Source of the DNA: Leucobacter sp. 7(1)
GTDB lineage: Bacteria > Actinomycetota > Actinomycetes > Actinomycetales > Microbacteriaceae
Reading direction: 5' to 3'
DNA: 46,873 nucleotides
NCBI RefSeq assembly: GCF_900163635.1
Contig: NZ_FUID01000068.1
Location: 1 to 46,873, forward strand
Shown here: positions 8,856-17,771 of the stretch, piece after piece
Position numbering within the stretch: position 1 is the first letter of the stretch
Layout of the letters: the number at the start of each line of letters is the position of its first letter
Notes under the pieces: generated by a model
Seen by the model: only the letters and a program-made list of their open reading frames with translations
Told to the model about the DNA's origin: nothing
The model's database searches: none
Position numbers and translations under genes: made by a program

Positions 8856-9006
8856 GCTGTGCCCCCTCCGAGCGTGCCCATCGGTACGTCTTCAGGATAC
8901 GCCCGGCGGCTCGGCCAGGACGTTTCCAGGGGGCCGGGGCATAATATGTCCGGGGCTGCGCACCGCGTTCCCCGCGCATCCCGAGACGAGAGCAGAGCCG
9001 AATCAC

Positions 9007-9753
9007 GTGACTTCGACGCTAGCAGCCCTGACCGCGACGACAATTCCGGCACTGTTCGGCATTGAATGGTTGGATCCCGAAACCCTGCTGCAGGCGGGTG
9101 GCTGGGCTGCACTTGTGCTGGCTTGTGCGTTTGTGTTCCTCGAGACCGGCGTACTTGTCCTCGCGTTTCTCCCGGGAGACTCACTGCTGTTCACGGTGGG
9201 GCTATTCTCCGCGACAGGCATCATCGACGTCCCGATCTGGATCACCTGTCTGCTGCTGTTCGTTTTCGCATTCGCGGGTGACCAGATGGGGTTCATGATC
9301 GGCCGCAAGCTCGGCCCGGCGATCTTTAGCCGGAAGAAGAGCCGACTGTTCAACCCGGAAAACGTGGCGCGCACGCACGAGTTCTTCGAGAAGCACGGCC
9401 CCAAGGCGATCATCATCGCCCGTTTCCTCCCGATTTTCCGCGCGTTTGTGCCCGCTGCGGCCGGCGTGGGCAACATGCGCTACCGCCAGTTCATCGTCTA
9501 CAACGCTGTTGGCGCGCTGCTCTGGGGCGTGGGCGTCACGCTGCTCGGATACTTCCTGGGTCAGATCCCGTTTGTGCGCGAGTACAGCGAGGTCTTCATC
9601 ATCGTGCTCGTGCTGATCCCGGGCATCCCGATCCTGATCGAGCTGAGTCGCGCCTTTGTCTCGTGGCGCCGCAAGCGTCGCGCGGCGGAGGCCGGAGTCA
9701 CTGCCACCACCGATGCAGAGGCGTCCGCCGAGGCTCCGCGCGACGCGTCCTAG
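9007..9753 (+). CDS. DedA family membrane protein
   Basis: DedA/SNARE-associated (VTT) family protein of 248 residues. Members are linked to undecaprenyl-phosphate or phospholipid recycling and membrane homeostasis. Family signatures are FLPGDSLLFTVG near the N-terminus, the GR-LGP loop, and RFLPIFRAFVPAAAGVGNM with the essential arginines, followed by two C-terminal membrane helices. The GTG at 9007 is chosen because the conserved part starts there; the frame is open further upstream but without resemblance. CATAAT at 8940-8945 could be its -10 box. Its stop shares a CTAG tetramer with the convergent gene's stop. Confidence 0.92.
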   Translation: MTSTLAALTATTIPALFGIEWLDPETLLQAGGWAALVLACAFVFLETGVLVLAFLPGDSLLFTVGLFSATGIIDVPIWITCLLLFVFAFAGDQMGFMIGRKLGPAIFSRKKSRLFNPENVARTHEFFEKHGPKAIIIARFLPIFRAFVPAAAGVGNMRYRQFIVYNAVGALLWGVGVTLLGYFLGQIPFVREYSEVFIIVLVLIPGIPILIELSRAFVSWRRKRRAAEAGVTATTDAEASAEAPRDAS

Positions 9754-11594
9754 CCGATCCTGACGAAACGCGTCAGCGCGTCGACGAGTACCTCGGCTAT
9801 GCCGCTCTCGTCCTGAATCTCCGCACGCGCCGCCACGACAAGGTCGGGGTTGTCCGTGATGATCCCGTCGGATCCCCGGCGGAGGTGCTCGCGGAAGCCA
9901 TCCTCGTCGTTCACGGTCCACGTCATGAAGCCGAGCCCGGCCGACCGGGCCGCATCCTGCATGGCCACGGTGGCGGTCCACTCCTCGACGACGATGAAGT
10001 CGGCGATTGTGTCCGGGATCCCGCCGCCGGCGAACGCCATTGTGTAGCCCACGGTGAGGTCTGGCCGGAGCTGCTTGAGCCGGTCCACGCTGGCGGCGTC
10101 GAGGGAATGATAGATGTTCTCGTCGAGGGCGTCGAGCTCTTCCAGCTCAGCGACGAGCCGCTCGACGTGGTCGGGGGTGTCGCCGCCGCCGAGCTTGATC
10201 TCGATGAGCAGCGGCATGCCAATGCGTTGCGCGTGGCGCACGTAGTCGGCAAAGGTGGGGATTGTGTCCTCGTGCCCCGCAAGGTCACGAACGGTGATCT
10301 GCGTAAGCTCGTCAAGTGTGAGATCCTTCACCGCGTCGGGCCGGCCCGCCAGCCGATCGAGCTTCGCGTCATGCATCGCCACGAATTCCCCGTCTTGCGT
10401 CTGCATCACGTCCATTTCGACGAGATCGGCACCGGCAGTGTCAGCGGCGTCGAGTCCGCTGAGGGTGTTCTCCACGCCTCCACCCGAGAAGCCGCGGTGC
10501 GCGAGCACGAGCGTGTCCGGAGCCGCGGCCAGCCGGTGCAGGGTGCCCCAGCCCGCAACGCTGCACCCCGCAGCGACCACGATGGCGAGTGTGGCGGCGA
10601 GGACTGCGGGGCGACGGCTTTGCGGTGCGGGGTGTGATGCTGGCGTGAGGTTCCGCGCTGCGGGGTGCGGCAGGAGATCCATCGATGCGGGGAGGCGCGT
10701 GCTGCTGCGCCGGAGGCGGGTGATGAGGACTCCCGCAACCGCCGCGGTGACGCCGCCGCTGAGCAGCATTCCACAGGTCTGTGCGATCCCGAGCGAGACG
10801 GCCGCGATCCCGGGGGCCGCTCCGGGAGCCCATGCGTCCGCGGCCGCCGTGGGGAGCAGCGACACTAGGGCGAGCGCTGCTCCCAGCACGGATCCGAGCG
10901 CGGTGATGACGACCGTCGCGAGTACCACGGGAGCCCAGGTGCGTGGCCCGCGGGTGAGTCGCCAGCTTGTGCGGAGCGGGCGTCGGCCGGAACTCAGCAC
11001 AAACAGCGGGATCGTGAGCGCGAAACGCACATTGAGCCAGGCGAGCACCAGGAGAAATACTGCGAAGCCGATTGCGCTCGCGGGCGACTTCATGAGTTCC
11101 CCGGAGATGAAGGATGGAATCGCGATCCCCCGAGTGAGCGCGGAGGTGAATCCAAAACCGCTCAGCGGGAGGAGTACAAACAGGTAACCGAGCAGAGGGA
11201 GCGAACTCGGTCGGAGCAGGGCGCGGGCGATGCGGCCCAGTTCGGCAAGGAACTGCCGTCCCGTAAGCGCGGGCCAACGCAGCAGCACCACGAGCGCCGC
11301 GAACTGCAGCACGAGCAACCAGAATGCGGCGGTCACTATCACGACTATGAGGACGAGCGTGAGCGGAAGGCCGGGCCCCTGGATCGGCCGCCCCAGGTCG
11401 AGTCCAGACATGCCCCCGGCGCGCAGCGCCTCGCGGAACAGCCAGCTCACTACGGGGAGTGCAAGCACCAGAATTGCGCTTTGCGTCAGGATGAGCAGCC
11501 CTACCAGGCGAGATCCGCCTGCGCGTAGCTGCGCCCACGCTCCCCGGAGCAGAATTCCGGTCTCTGACCAGACACTCGCCTGGCTCCGTCGCAT
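9750..11594 (-). CDS. Glycerophosphodiester phosphodiesterase with membrane domain
   Basis: Two-part protein of about 614 residues. The N-terminal half (roughly 1-345) is a polytopic membrane domain of the kind found with membrane GDPDs. The C-terminal half is a GDPD domain hydrolysing glycerophosphodiesters to glycerol 3-phosphate: AHRGFSGGGVENT, LVEMDVMQTQDG and AMHD give the catalytic histidines and metal-binding acids. The ATG at 11594 is preferred as AAGGA stands before it; an ATG at 11636 lies upstream. It could supply glycerol phosphate, which fits the glycerol-phosphate polymer genes further on, but that link is inference. Confidence 0.93.
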   Translation of the reverse strand: MRRSQASVWSETGILLRGAWAQLRAGGSRLVGLLILTQSAILVLALPVVSWLFREALRAGGMSGLDLGRPIQGPGLPLTLVLIVVIVTAAFWLLVLQFAALVVLLRWPALTGRQFLAELGRIARALLRPSSLPLLGYLFVLLPLSGFGFTSALTRGIAIPSFISGELMKSPASAIGFAVFLLVLAWLNVRFALTIPLFVLSSGRRPLRTSWRLTRGPRTWAPVVLATVVITALGSVLGAALALVSLLPTAAADAWAPGAAPGIAAVSLGIAQTCGMLLSGGVTAAVAGVLITRLRRSSTRLPASMDLLPHPAARNLTPASHPAPQSRRPAVLAATLAIVVAAGCSVAGWGTLHRLAAAPDTLVLAHRGFSGGGVENTLSGLDAADTAGADLVEMDVMQTQDGEFVAMHDAKLDRLAGRPDAVKDLTLDELTQITVRDLAGHEDTIPTFADYVRHAQRIGMPLLIEIKLGGGDTPDHVERLVAELEELDALDENIYHSLDAASVDRLKQLRPDLTVGYTMAFAGGGIPDTIADFIVVEEWTATVAMQDAARSAGLGFMTWTVNDEDGFREHLRRGSDGIITDNPDLVVAARAEIQDESGIAEVLVDALTRFVRIG

Positions 11595-11651
11595 GGGGGT
11601 CCTTCCCTCAGTGGGTGTCCATCGGTTCCGCGGCATCCGCGGCCCGGATCT

Positions 11652-11657
11652 AGCCTA
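11652..11657 (-). promoter_or_regulatory. -10 box TAGGCT for the GDPD gene
   Basis: TAGGCT on the minus strand, about 58 nt upstream of the ATG at 11594. No clear -35. Divergent from the TAGAAT box at 11701. Confidence 0.35.
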
Positions 11658-11700
11658 GGGGGCGCGCAGTTGCCACTGGTGCCGCCGAGCGGTTGCCTCA

Positions 11701-11706
11701 TAGAAT
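11701..11706 (+). promoter_or_regulatory. -10 box TAGAAT for the TPM-domain gene
   Basis: TAGAAT directly precedes a GTG at 11707, too close for that codon to be the start, so the message probably begins near 11713 and translation at 11758. The -35 is not evident. Confidence 0.4.
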
Positions 11707-11757
11707 GTGCCTAAGAACCAGGCGGTGCACGTCGGTACCGCAGTAGGGGGAGCCGGG

Positions 11758-13761
11758 ATGAAGCGGGTCGCAACGATAGTCGGTCTTGCGGTGTGTGCGG
11801 CGCTCGCCTCACTACTGCCAACGGCGGCCCTTGCCGTTGTGCCGACGCCCGCGACGGCACCGCCGTCGCTCAGCGGTTCCTACGTCGTGGATGCGACCTC
11901 TGACGCGGTGCTGGGCTCCGATGTCAGCAAGCTTGAGGCCTCGGTCCGCGGCTTCGCGGCCGAGCACGGCGTGCAGCTCTTTGTTGTGTACGTGGACGAG
12001 TTCACCTCGCCGGAGAATCCGGAGGCCTGGGGTGCAGCGACCGCGCAAAAGAACTTCCTCGGGGACGATGCGGTGCTGCTCAGTATCGCGGTGGAGGATC
12101 GACTCTTTGATCTCAACGCCGCTACGGCGCTGATCTCGGACGCCCAGTACGACAAGCTCGTGAAGGACTACGTGCGCCCCGCGCTCAAGGAGAGCAACTG
12201 GACGGGCGTGATCGGGCAGACCCTCACCGGGATCGAGAAGACCGTGCTGAACCCGGAGTCAAATGGCACGGGGATCGCAATCGCCGTGGTCGGCGGCGTC
12301 GTTGTCGTGGGTGGGGTCGCGGCGGGGGTCCTTGTAGCGCGCAAGAAGAAACGTGAGCGCGCCGCTGAGGACGGCGAGGTTGTGTTGAGCCTCGAAGAGC
12401 TCGAGACCCAGGCCAGCGGACTGTTGGTGCGCGTCGATGACGACCTGCGCAGCAGTGAACAGGAACTTGGATTTGCACAGGCGCAGTTCGGGGCGGAGGC
12501 CGCGGGCCCGTTCGAGACAGCGATCGGTGCCGCAAAAGCGCAGCTGCAGGCGGCATTTGAACTGCGGCAGAAGCTCGACGACAGCATTCCCGACACTGAC
12601 GAGCAGCGCCGGGCTTGGCACGAAGAGATCATTGCCCGGTGCTCCGGGGCCAAAGAATCGCTCGATGCGCACACAGAGTCGTTCTCGCGACTGCGTGAGG
12701 TTGAACAGCGTGCCCCCGAGGTCATGCAGCAGCTGCGGGCGGCAGCGCCGGGGGTGGAGGATCGCCTGGCCGCAGGGCGACAGACTCTTGCGCGCCTCAC
12801 CGAGGTGTATGCGGAAACGATCACGGGGCCGCTGCAGGCCAATCTCGACGAGGCCAAGATACGACTGAGTTTCGTCGCCGACTGCTTCGCGTCGGCTGAG
12901 CAGGAGCTTGCTGCGGGGCAGCGCGCCGCAGCCGCGGTGTCGCTGCGTGCTGCCGAGGCCGCACTGGACCAAGCGGGTACACTCGCGGACTCACCGAACA
13001 CGATGGCGGCGGAACTGGCTGAGAGCGTGAAGCAGCTCGAGCTGGGGACCGCGGACCTCCGGGCGGATCTGCAGACCGCGGCGCAGCTCATCGGTGCGGC
13101 CCCGGCGGGGGAACGTGCAGCGTTGGAAGCCGCGGCCCATGAGGTGAACGCGGTGCTGGCTCAGGGGGCGCAAGGCGACCCTGTCCGGGCCCTGTCCGCG
13201 GTGGCGGCTGCCAATGTGCAGATCGACGCCGCGATCGGTGCGGCCCGCGAATCTGTGGAGCGCACTCGCCGGGCGGAGGCCGCCCGGGACGAGGCGCTCG
13301 TGCCGGCGCGCGCAGAGGTGCTCGCGGTAGAACAATTCATCGAGACGCGGCGCGGGGCGATCGGCGCGGAAGCGCGCACTCGCCTCGCGGAGGCGCAGCG
13401 ACAACTCCAGCTTGCCGAGCACTACGCGCCGACAGATCCCACGCGCTCATACCAGGCCGCACAGCAAGCTACACGCTACGCACGGGCCGCCTACCAGCTT
13501 GCGGGATCGGATGTGTCCGGCTGGGGCGGTGGCGGATCCGGCGGTTACGGTGGCGGGTCCGGTTCGAACGGCAGCTTCGGTGGTGCAGTCCTCGGCGGAA
13601 TCCTGGGCGGGCTGCTCAGCGGCGGTGGCGGTTCCGGTTCCGGCGGTGGCGGCGGATGGAGCGGTTCCAGTGGCGGATTCCGTGGTGGGTGGAACGGCGG
13701 CGGCTCGATGGGCGGCGGCTCCGGTGGTGGCGGGCGGCGCGGTGGTGGCGGCCGTTTCTAG
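11758..13761 (+). CDS. TPM-domain membrane protein with coiled coil and Gly-rich tail
   Basis: Exported, membrane-anchored protein of 667 residues. A signal peptide (about 1-28) leads into a TPM domain (about 38-165), then a single membrane helix near 170-195 followed by a KKKR stop-transfer. The next part (about 205-580) is long, Ala/Glu/Gln-rich and probably coiled coil. The last 80 residues, from about 588, are almost only Gly and Ser. The ATG at 11758 fits the signal peptide and has GGGGGAG upstream. It is followed by pspA, and TPM proteins often accompany PspA-type envelope stress proteins. Function is inferred from context only. Confidence 0.88.
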   Translation: MKRVATIVGLAVCAALASLLPTAALAVVPTPATAPPSLSGSYVVDATSDAVLGSDVSKLEASVRGFAAEHGVQLFVVYVDEFTSPENPEAWGAATAQKNFLGDDAVLLSIAVEDRLFDLNAATALISDAQYDKLVKDYVRPALKESNWTGVIGQTLTGIEKTVLNPESNGTGIAIAVVGGVVVVGGVAAGVLVARKKKRERAAEDGEVVLSLEELETQASGLLVRVDDDLRSSEQELGFAQAQFGAEAAGPFETAIGAAKAQLQAAFELRQKLDDSIPDTDEQRRAWHEEIIARCSGAKESLDAHTESFSRLREVEQRAPEVMQQLRAAAPGVEDRLAAGRQTLARLTEVYAETITGPLQANLDEAKIRLSFVADCFASAEQELAAGQRAAAAVSLRAAEAALDQAGTLADSPNTMAAELAESVKQLELGTADLRADLQTAAQLIGAAPAGERAALEAAAHEVNAVLAQGAQGDPVRALSAVAAANVQIDAAIGAARESVERTRRAEAARDEALVPARAEVLAVEQFIETRRGAIGAEARTRLAEAQRQLQLAEHYAPTDPTRSYQAAQQATRYARAAYQLAGSDVSGWGGGGSGGYGGGSGSNGSFGGAVLGGILGGLLSGGGGSGSGGGGGWSGSSGGFRGGWNGGGSMGGGSGGGGRRGGGGRF

Positions 13762-13765
13762 GGTG

Positions 13766-13790
13766 ACCCGGCCGCCTGCACACGCCGGGT
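13766..13790 (+). terminator. Weak hairpin between the TPM gene and pspA
   Basis: ACCCGGC at 13766-13772 pairs with GCCGGGT at 13784-13790. There is no T tract, so it may only attenuate read-through into pspA. Confidence 0.3.
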
Positions 13791-13873
13791 AACACAGACT
13801 TCGCCCGCCCACCGGGGCCGGCGAACAACTCTCCTCCGAGCTGGTTCGGTGGAACGAAGGAAAGGAAGCCGAC

Positions 13874-14587
13874 ATGGCAAAGCAGTCCATCCTTGGCCGG
13901 ATTACACAGCTCGCCAAGGCCAATATCAACGCGCTGCTCGACTCCGCGGAAGACCCGGAGAAGATGCTGAACCAGATGGAGCGTGACTATAAGAACAGCA
14001 TCGCGGACGCGGAGAGCTCGGTTGCCCAGACCATTGGCAACCTGCGACTCATGGAGGCGGATCTCGACGAGGACCGCAAGGCGATCACCGAGTGGGGAAG
14101 TAAGGCGGCGGCCGCGTCCGCGCAGGCCGAGACGCTGCGTTCCTCGGGCGACGCCGCGGGGGCGGACCGCTTCGACAACCTTGCTCGGGTGGCGCTGTCC
14201 AAGCAGATCTCCTTCGAGAAAGAGGTCGCGACCGCGGAGCCGAGCGTCACTGCCCAACAGCAGGTCGTCGATCAGCTGAAGACCGGCCTGCAGACAATGC
14301 GAGAGAAGCTCGTGCAGCTGCAGGCAAAGCGCGACGAGCTTGTCTCCCGCGGTAAGGTCGCTGACGCGCAGTCGCAGGTTCAGGATGCCGTGAAGAACCT
14401 CGACGTGCTCGATCCGACGAGCGAACTGGGTCGCTTCGAGGAAAAGGTCAAGCGGCAGGAAGCGATGGTGCGCGGCCAGGCGGAGCTCGCCGCGTCCACG
14501 CTCGACGCGCAGTTCAACGAACTCGACGATCTCGGGTCGCTGAGCGAGGTCGACCAGCGCTTGCAGGCGCTGAAGCAGGGCAACTAG
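13874..14587 (+). CDS. pspA: PspA/IM30 family envelope stress protein
   Basis: Peripheral membrane protein of the ESCRT-III-like PspA/Vipp1 family that binds and protects the inner membrane. The 237 residues are almost wholly helical and charged; the amphipathic start (ILGRITQLAKANINALLDS) and the early EDPEKMLNQMERDY are typical. A strong AAGGAAG ribosome site precedes the ATG. It lies 112 nt after the TPM gene and ends at a good terminator. Confidence 0.94.
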   Translation: MAKQSILGRITQLAKANINALLDSAEDPEKMLNQMERDYKNSIADAESSVAQTIGNLRLMEADLDEDRKAITEWGSKAAAASAQAETLRSSGDAAGADRFDNLARVALSKQISFEKEVATAEPSVTAQQQVVDQLKTGLQTMREKLVQLQAKRDELVSRGKVADAQSQVQDAVKNLDVLDPTSELGRFEEKVKRQEAMVRGQAELAASTLDAQFNELDDLGSLSEVDQRLQALKQGN

Positions 14588-14597
14588 CTCTCGACAG

Positions 14598-14632
14598 AGG
14601 GTCGGGACGGGCAGTGCGCCCGTCCCGACCCT
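14598..14632 (+). terminator. Rho-independent terminator after pspA
   Basis: A perfect 15-bp G+C-rich stem (14598-14612 with 14618-14632) with a five-base loop is followed by the T-rich TCGTTGTTGTGT. Confidence 0.85.
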
Positions 14633-14669
14633 TCGTTGTTGTGTCGCGCGCATCTGCGCGCCCGGCGGT

Positions 14670-15590
14670 TCAGGCGCGGGTGCGCACCTTGCGGTAGGGG
14701 TGCGTCTCGACACGCGTGGTGACCTCGGTGATGAGGTCCTCGGAGGTTTTCCCCGCGCGGGCTGAGGCGATGAGGCGACGGGTCACCCGGGCAGCGGCGC
14801 GCAGGTTCATGGGGCGGCCCTCGATCCCGAAGAGCAGGAGCGCCCAGTCTGGCAACAGTGACAAGATCCCGTCTTGAATGTTGACGCCAGCCCACACCTT
14901 GATCGGGTTGCCGGAGATCACGGGTTTGCGCATGGTGCGCGTCATTTCGGCGGCGGGGATCGTGAGCGCCATCCAGTGCTTGTTGTCGTCGATGTAGCGA
15001 TCCAGCGCCACGCGTGTGCTCGGGAGGAACTCGTCGCCAGAGATGCCGACGATCTTCGCGGCCTCGTGCTGCTCAGTGACAAAACGATCCTGCTCAGCAA
15101 CGGTGAGGGTGGGGCCGAAGGCGTCGGCTGCGCGGAGCACGCCGTAGACGATGCAGTTGTGGGTCCAGGCGAGCCACTCTTGCGTGTCCGCGCGGAGTTC
15201 CTCGCCCGTCCGAGGATCCGTCCACACGCTCGCTGCGTGCAGGCGCTGCACGGCCGCCCCTGCCGCGTCGGCGTGGGCGCGATCACCGAAGATCGTGGTG
15301 TCGACGTACTGCCCGGTGCGCTCTCCCCGTCCCTCGACGTCGGTGGCGTAGTTACTGGTGCCGTCGAACACACGCATCATCATCGGGTTCAGTGACTGCA
15401 GCAGCAGTGCGGCGACGCCGCCGAGCTTTGACGAGGGGTCAGAGTAGAGCCGCCAGCTCACGCTGCCTGGGCCGAAGTAGCCGTGGTCGGCTGCGTCTGC
15501 TGCTGGCTTGCCGGTACTGCCGTGTGCGACGGGGCAGCCGCCCGTGCGCTCGGTGTCGCGTTGGGCCGCCCCTGGTTCGCTGATGCTCAT
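14670..15590 (-). CDS. Oxygenase MpaB family protein (DUF2236)
   Basis: A 306-residue member of the DUF2236/MpaB-type family, related to latex-clearing protein, where a haem b-binding fold is known. The N-terminus is variable and polar. Recognisable elements are GYFGPGSVSWRLYSDPSS, the HADAAGAAVQRLHA helix with its histidines, and WTHNCIVYGVLRAADAFG. The substrate is unknown. GGGGGAGAGAC stands just before the ATG. The gene is convergent with pspA and divergent from the small lipoprotein. Confidence 0.88.
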   Translation of the reverse strand: MSISEPGAAQRDTERTGGCPVAHGSTGKPAADAADHGYFGPGSVSWRLYSDPSSKLGGVAALLLQSLNPMMMRVFDGTSNYATDVEGRGERTGQYVDTTIFGDRAHADAAGAAVQRLHAASVWTDPRTGEELRADTQEWLAWTHNCIVYGVLRAADAFGPTLTVAEQDRFVTEQHEAAKIVGISGDEFLPSTRVALDRYIDDNKHWMALTIPAAEMTRTMRKPVISGNPIKVWAGVNIQDGILSLLPDWALLLFGIEGRPMNLRAAARVTRRLIASARAGKTSEDLITEVTTRVETHPYRKVRTRA

Positions 15591-15756
15591 GTCTCTCCCC
15601 CGTTCCGGGTGGGCGAGTGGCGCCGTAGCCCGGGTGACAAATATTGGATAACGTCCACTTTTATTCTAGGGGTGTTTCGCGTCGATCGCGTGCGATCTTC
15701 GCGGCTCTGCAAAACCCGGGGTGGTGTGCGAGGCACGCCGGTGAGAGACTGGCCCC

Positions 15757-16191
15757 ATGCGGAATATGGGGTGGGGAACATCGGTGCTTGCGATTGCGCT
15801 GATTGCGGGCCTCTCAGGCTGTGGCACCTTGAATCACGGACGAGCCGATTCCGAGGGAGCTACGCGGGCGAGTGAAGAGCAGGCGCTGATCGGCGGAGAC
15901 GTCATTGCGCCAGTCACCGTTCCCGCGAGCGAACTCTCCGGCAAGACTGTCGATCTCGTGGTAGGCCAGGTGTTGCGGATCGATACCGCGAATCTCGACG
16001 TGGCAAGTTATCGGGCGGCGATCGCTGATCCCGATATCGCCGTGTTTGCGCAGGGGTATCGCGACGACGGGGCAGAGTTCACTCCCGGGATCGCCGCAAC
16101 CAACGTGGGGACCACCGAGGTCACCCTGACGCATGAGCAAGGCGGGCTGGAACCGATCCGGTTTGCAGTTGCCGTAACGCCGCGCGGCTAG
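15757..16191 (+). CDS. Small hypothetical lipoprotein
   Basis: Predicted secreted lipoprotein of 144 residues with lipobox LSGC (Cys22). The mature part looks all-beta, with a repeated pattern of short hydrophobic strands ending in EVTLTHEQGGLEP and FAVAV, compatible with an Ig-like or inhibitor-type sandwich. I do not recognise a specific family. An ATG at 15766 is a second possible start. It precedes ccsB by 81 nt but ccsB seems to have its own promoter. Confidence 0.75.
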   Translation: MRNMGWGTSVLAIALIAGLSGCGTLNHGRADSEGATRASEEQALIGGDVIAPVTVPASELSGKTVDLVVGQVLRIDTANLDVASYRAAIADPDIAVFAQGYRDDGAEFTPGIAATNVGTTEVTLTHEQGGLEPIRFAVAVTPRG

Positions 16192-16258
16192 CAGACCCGC
16201 ACCGGCGCGCGTGCCCGCGCGAGCGGGGATTTCTCAGGCAGTACGCGGTGAAGGCGGC

Positions 16259-16264
16259 TACTCT
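16259..16264 (+). promoter_or_regulatory. -10 box TACTCT, possible leaderless ccsB promoter
   Basis: TACTCT ends 8 nt before the GTG of ccsB, and no ribosome site is seen, so ccsB may be transcribed alone from the start codon. Confidence 0.4.
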
Positions 16265-16272
16265 GAGAAACT

Positions 16273-17247
16273 GTGCTGAGTGAGCTGGAAACCTTCTCGA
16301 CGATCGCGCTGTATTCGGCAATGATCGTGTACGCGATCGCGTTCGTGTTCTACGCCGTTGACCTGGCAAACAGGAGCGGCGACGCGGCTGCCGAATCGCG
16401 CAAGGCCACGGCCGGTGCCGCTGCGGCAGGCGGCGGAGTCGCCACTCTCACGCGTACCGCGACCACGCCGATTTCGGAAAAGGAACGCCGTTCCCGGTCG
16501 CTTCGTGTGGGCTTCTCGCTGACGGTGCTCGGCTTTATCCTGCACCTCGCGGCGACGGTGCTGCGCGGGATCGGGGCGGAGCGTGTGCCGTGGGCCAACA
16601 TGTATGAGTTCGCGCTCACCGCGACCTGCTCGATCATGCTGATCTTCTTGCTCGTTCAGTTCTTCGTTGACCTCCGGTTCCTCGGCACCCTGGTGACCGG
16701 AATGGCGGTGCTGTTCCTCGGCGTGACGAAGGTGAACTTCTACGTCCCGATTGTGCCGCTGCAGCCCGCACTCGACTCCTACTGGCTCGTGATCCACATC
16801 CTGGTTGCGGTGCTTGCCGTCGGCTTCCTCACGCTGTCCTTCGGCCTATCCGTGCTGCAGTTGCTGCAGACCCGACGCGAAGGCAAGATCGCGGTGGGTG
16901 AGCCGGGCGGGATGCGCTTCCTCACGAGCATCCCGAACGCGGTGCGCCTTGAGGACCTGTCCTACCGGCTCGCGATCATCGGCTTTGTGTTCTGGACCTT
17001 CACGCTCATCGCCGGATCGATCTGGGCGGAAGCCGCCTGGAGCCGGTACTGGGGCTGGGACACGAAGGAGGTCTGGACCTTTGTGATCTGGGTGCTCTAC
17101 GCCGGCTTCATTCACGCTCGTGCGACCCGCGGCTGGCGCGGCACGCGCTCCGCGTGGCTGTCGATCATCGCCTACGCTGCCGTGATCTTCAACTTCGCGA
17201 TCGTCAACGTGTTCTTCAAGGGCCTGCACGCTTACTCGGGCCTGTAG
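16273..17247 (+). CDS. ccsB: Cytochrome c biogenesis protein CcsB/CcsA (ResC)
   Basis: Membrane partner of ResB in System II; it carries the haem-handling WWD-type domain. The 324-residue protein has eight or so membrane segments, a polar insert near residues 35-70, and the signature YWGWDTKEVWTF near residue 260, followed by FIHARAT with a likely haem-ligand histidine. The N-terminal part is that of actinobacterial CcsB. Start GTG at 16273. The gene normally follows resB directly, but here it is about 12 kb downstream, separated by unrelated genes. Confidence 0.95.
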   Translation: MLSELETFSTIALYSAMIVYAIAFVFYAVDLANRSGDAAAESRKATAGAAAAGGGVATLTRTATTPISEKERRSRSLRVGFSLTVLGFILHLAATVLRGIGAERVPWANMYEFALTATCSIMLIFLLVQFFVDLRFLGTLVTGMAVLFLGVTKVNFYVPIVPLQPALDSYWLVIHILVAVLAVGFLTLSFGLSVLQLLQTRREGKIAVGEPGGMRFLTSIPNAVRLEDLSYRLAIIGFVFWTFTLIAGSIWAEAAWSRYWGWDTKEVWTFVIWVLYAGFIHARATRGWRGTRSAWLSIIAYAAVIFNFAIVNVFFKGLHAYSGL

Positions 17248-17267
17248 GCCGCTTGCCCGCTGACAAC

Positions 17268-17771
17268 GTGTCGCCGCTGATCGCCCCGCCGTCACGGCGG
17301 GGTCTGCGCCTCACGCTCATCCTGTGCGGGGTGGCACTTGTTGGCGTGGTGCTGGCAGTAACGCTGTGGCCGACGCCCGTGGATCAGGGAAGCCGCAGAC
17401 TGATCGCGGAGTTCATCGCGCTGCTGCATCGGGCGGGCGTGCCCGAGTGGTTCGGGTACAGCCAGCTTGAGGTGCTGGCGAACGTATTGATGTTCGTGCC
17501 GCTTGGCGTCCTTGGCGGATTGCTGGTGCGGCCGCGCCGGCTGTGGTGGGTGTTCCTCGCGTTGCCCGTGTTATCCGTGTGCGTGGAGCTGACTCAGTTC
17601 TGGCTTCTGCCCGCCCGCTTTGCGACCCTCTCCGACGTGATCGCGAACACGACGGGCGGCTGGATCGGCCTCGCCGCCGCCCTGGCGTTACGCCGGGCGG
17701 TGGCGAGGCGACGTCGCAGCGTTACTGGGGAAGCTCCGAGCCCGGCGCTCGAGTCGCCGCATACTCGTTGA
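17268..17771 (+). CDS. VanZ family membrane protein
   Basis: VanZ-like protein of about 167 residues with four membrane helices. It shows the conserved EVLANVLMFVPLG and the SVCVELTQFWL...SDVIANTTGGWIG segments. Family members are associated with teicoplanin resistance or wall-related functions, but their reaction is unknown. The start is uncertain: GTG at 17268 is used, TTG at 17253 is possible. Its last 50 nt overlap the end of the convergent LCP gene. Confidence 0.88.
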   Translation: MSPLIAPPSRRGLRLTLILCGVALVGVVLAVTLWPTPVDQGSRRLIAEFIALLHRAGVPEWFGYSQLEVLANVLMFVPLGVLGGLLVRPRRLWWVFLALPVLSVCVELTQFWLLPARFATLSDVIANTTGGWIGLAAALALRRAVARRRRSVTGEAPSPALESPHTR

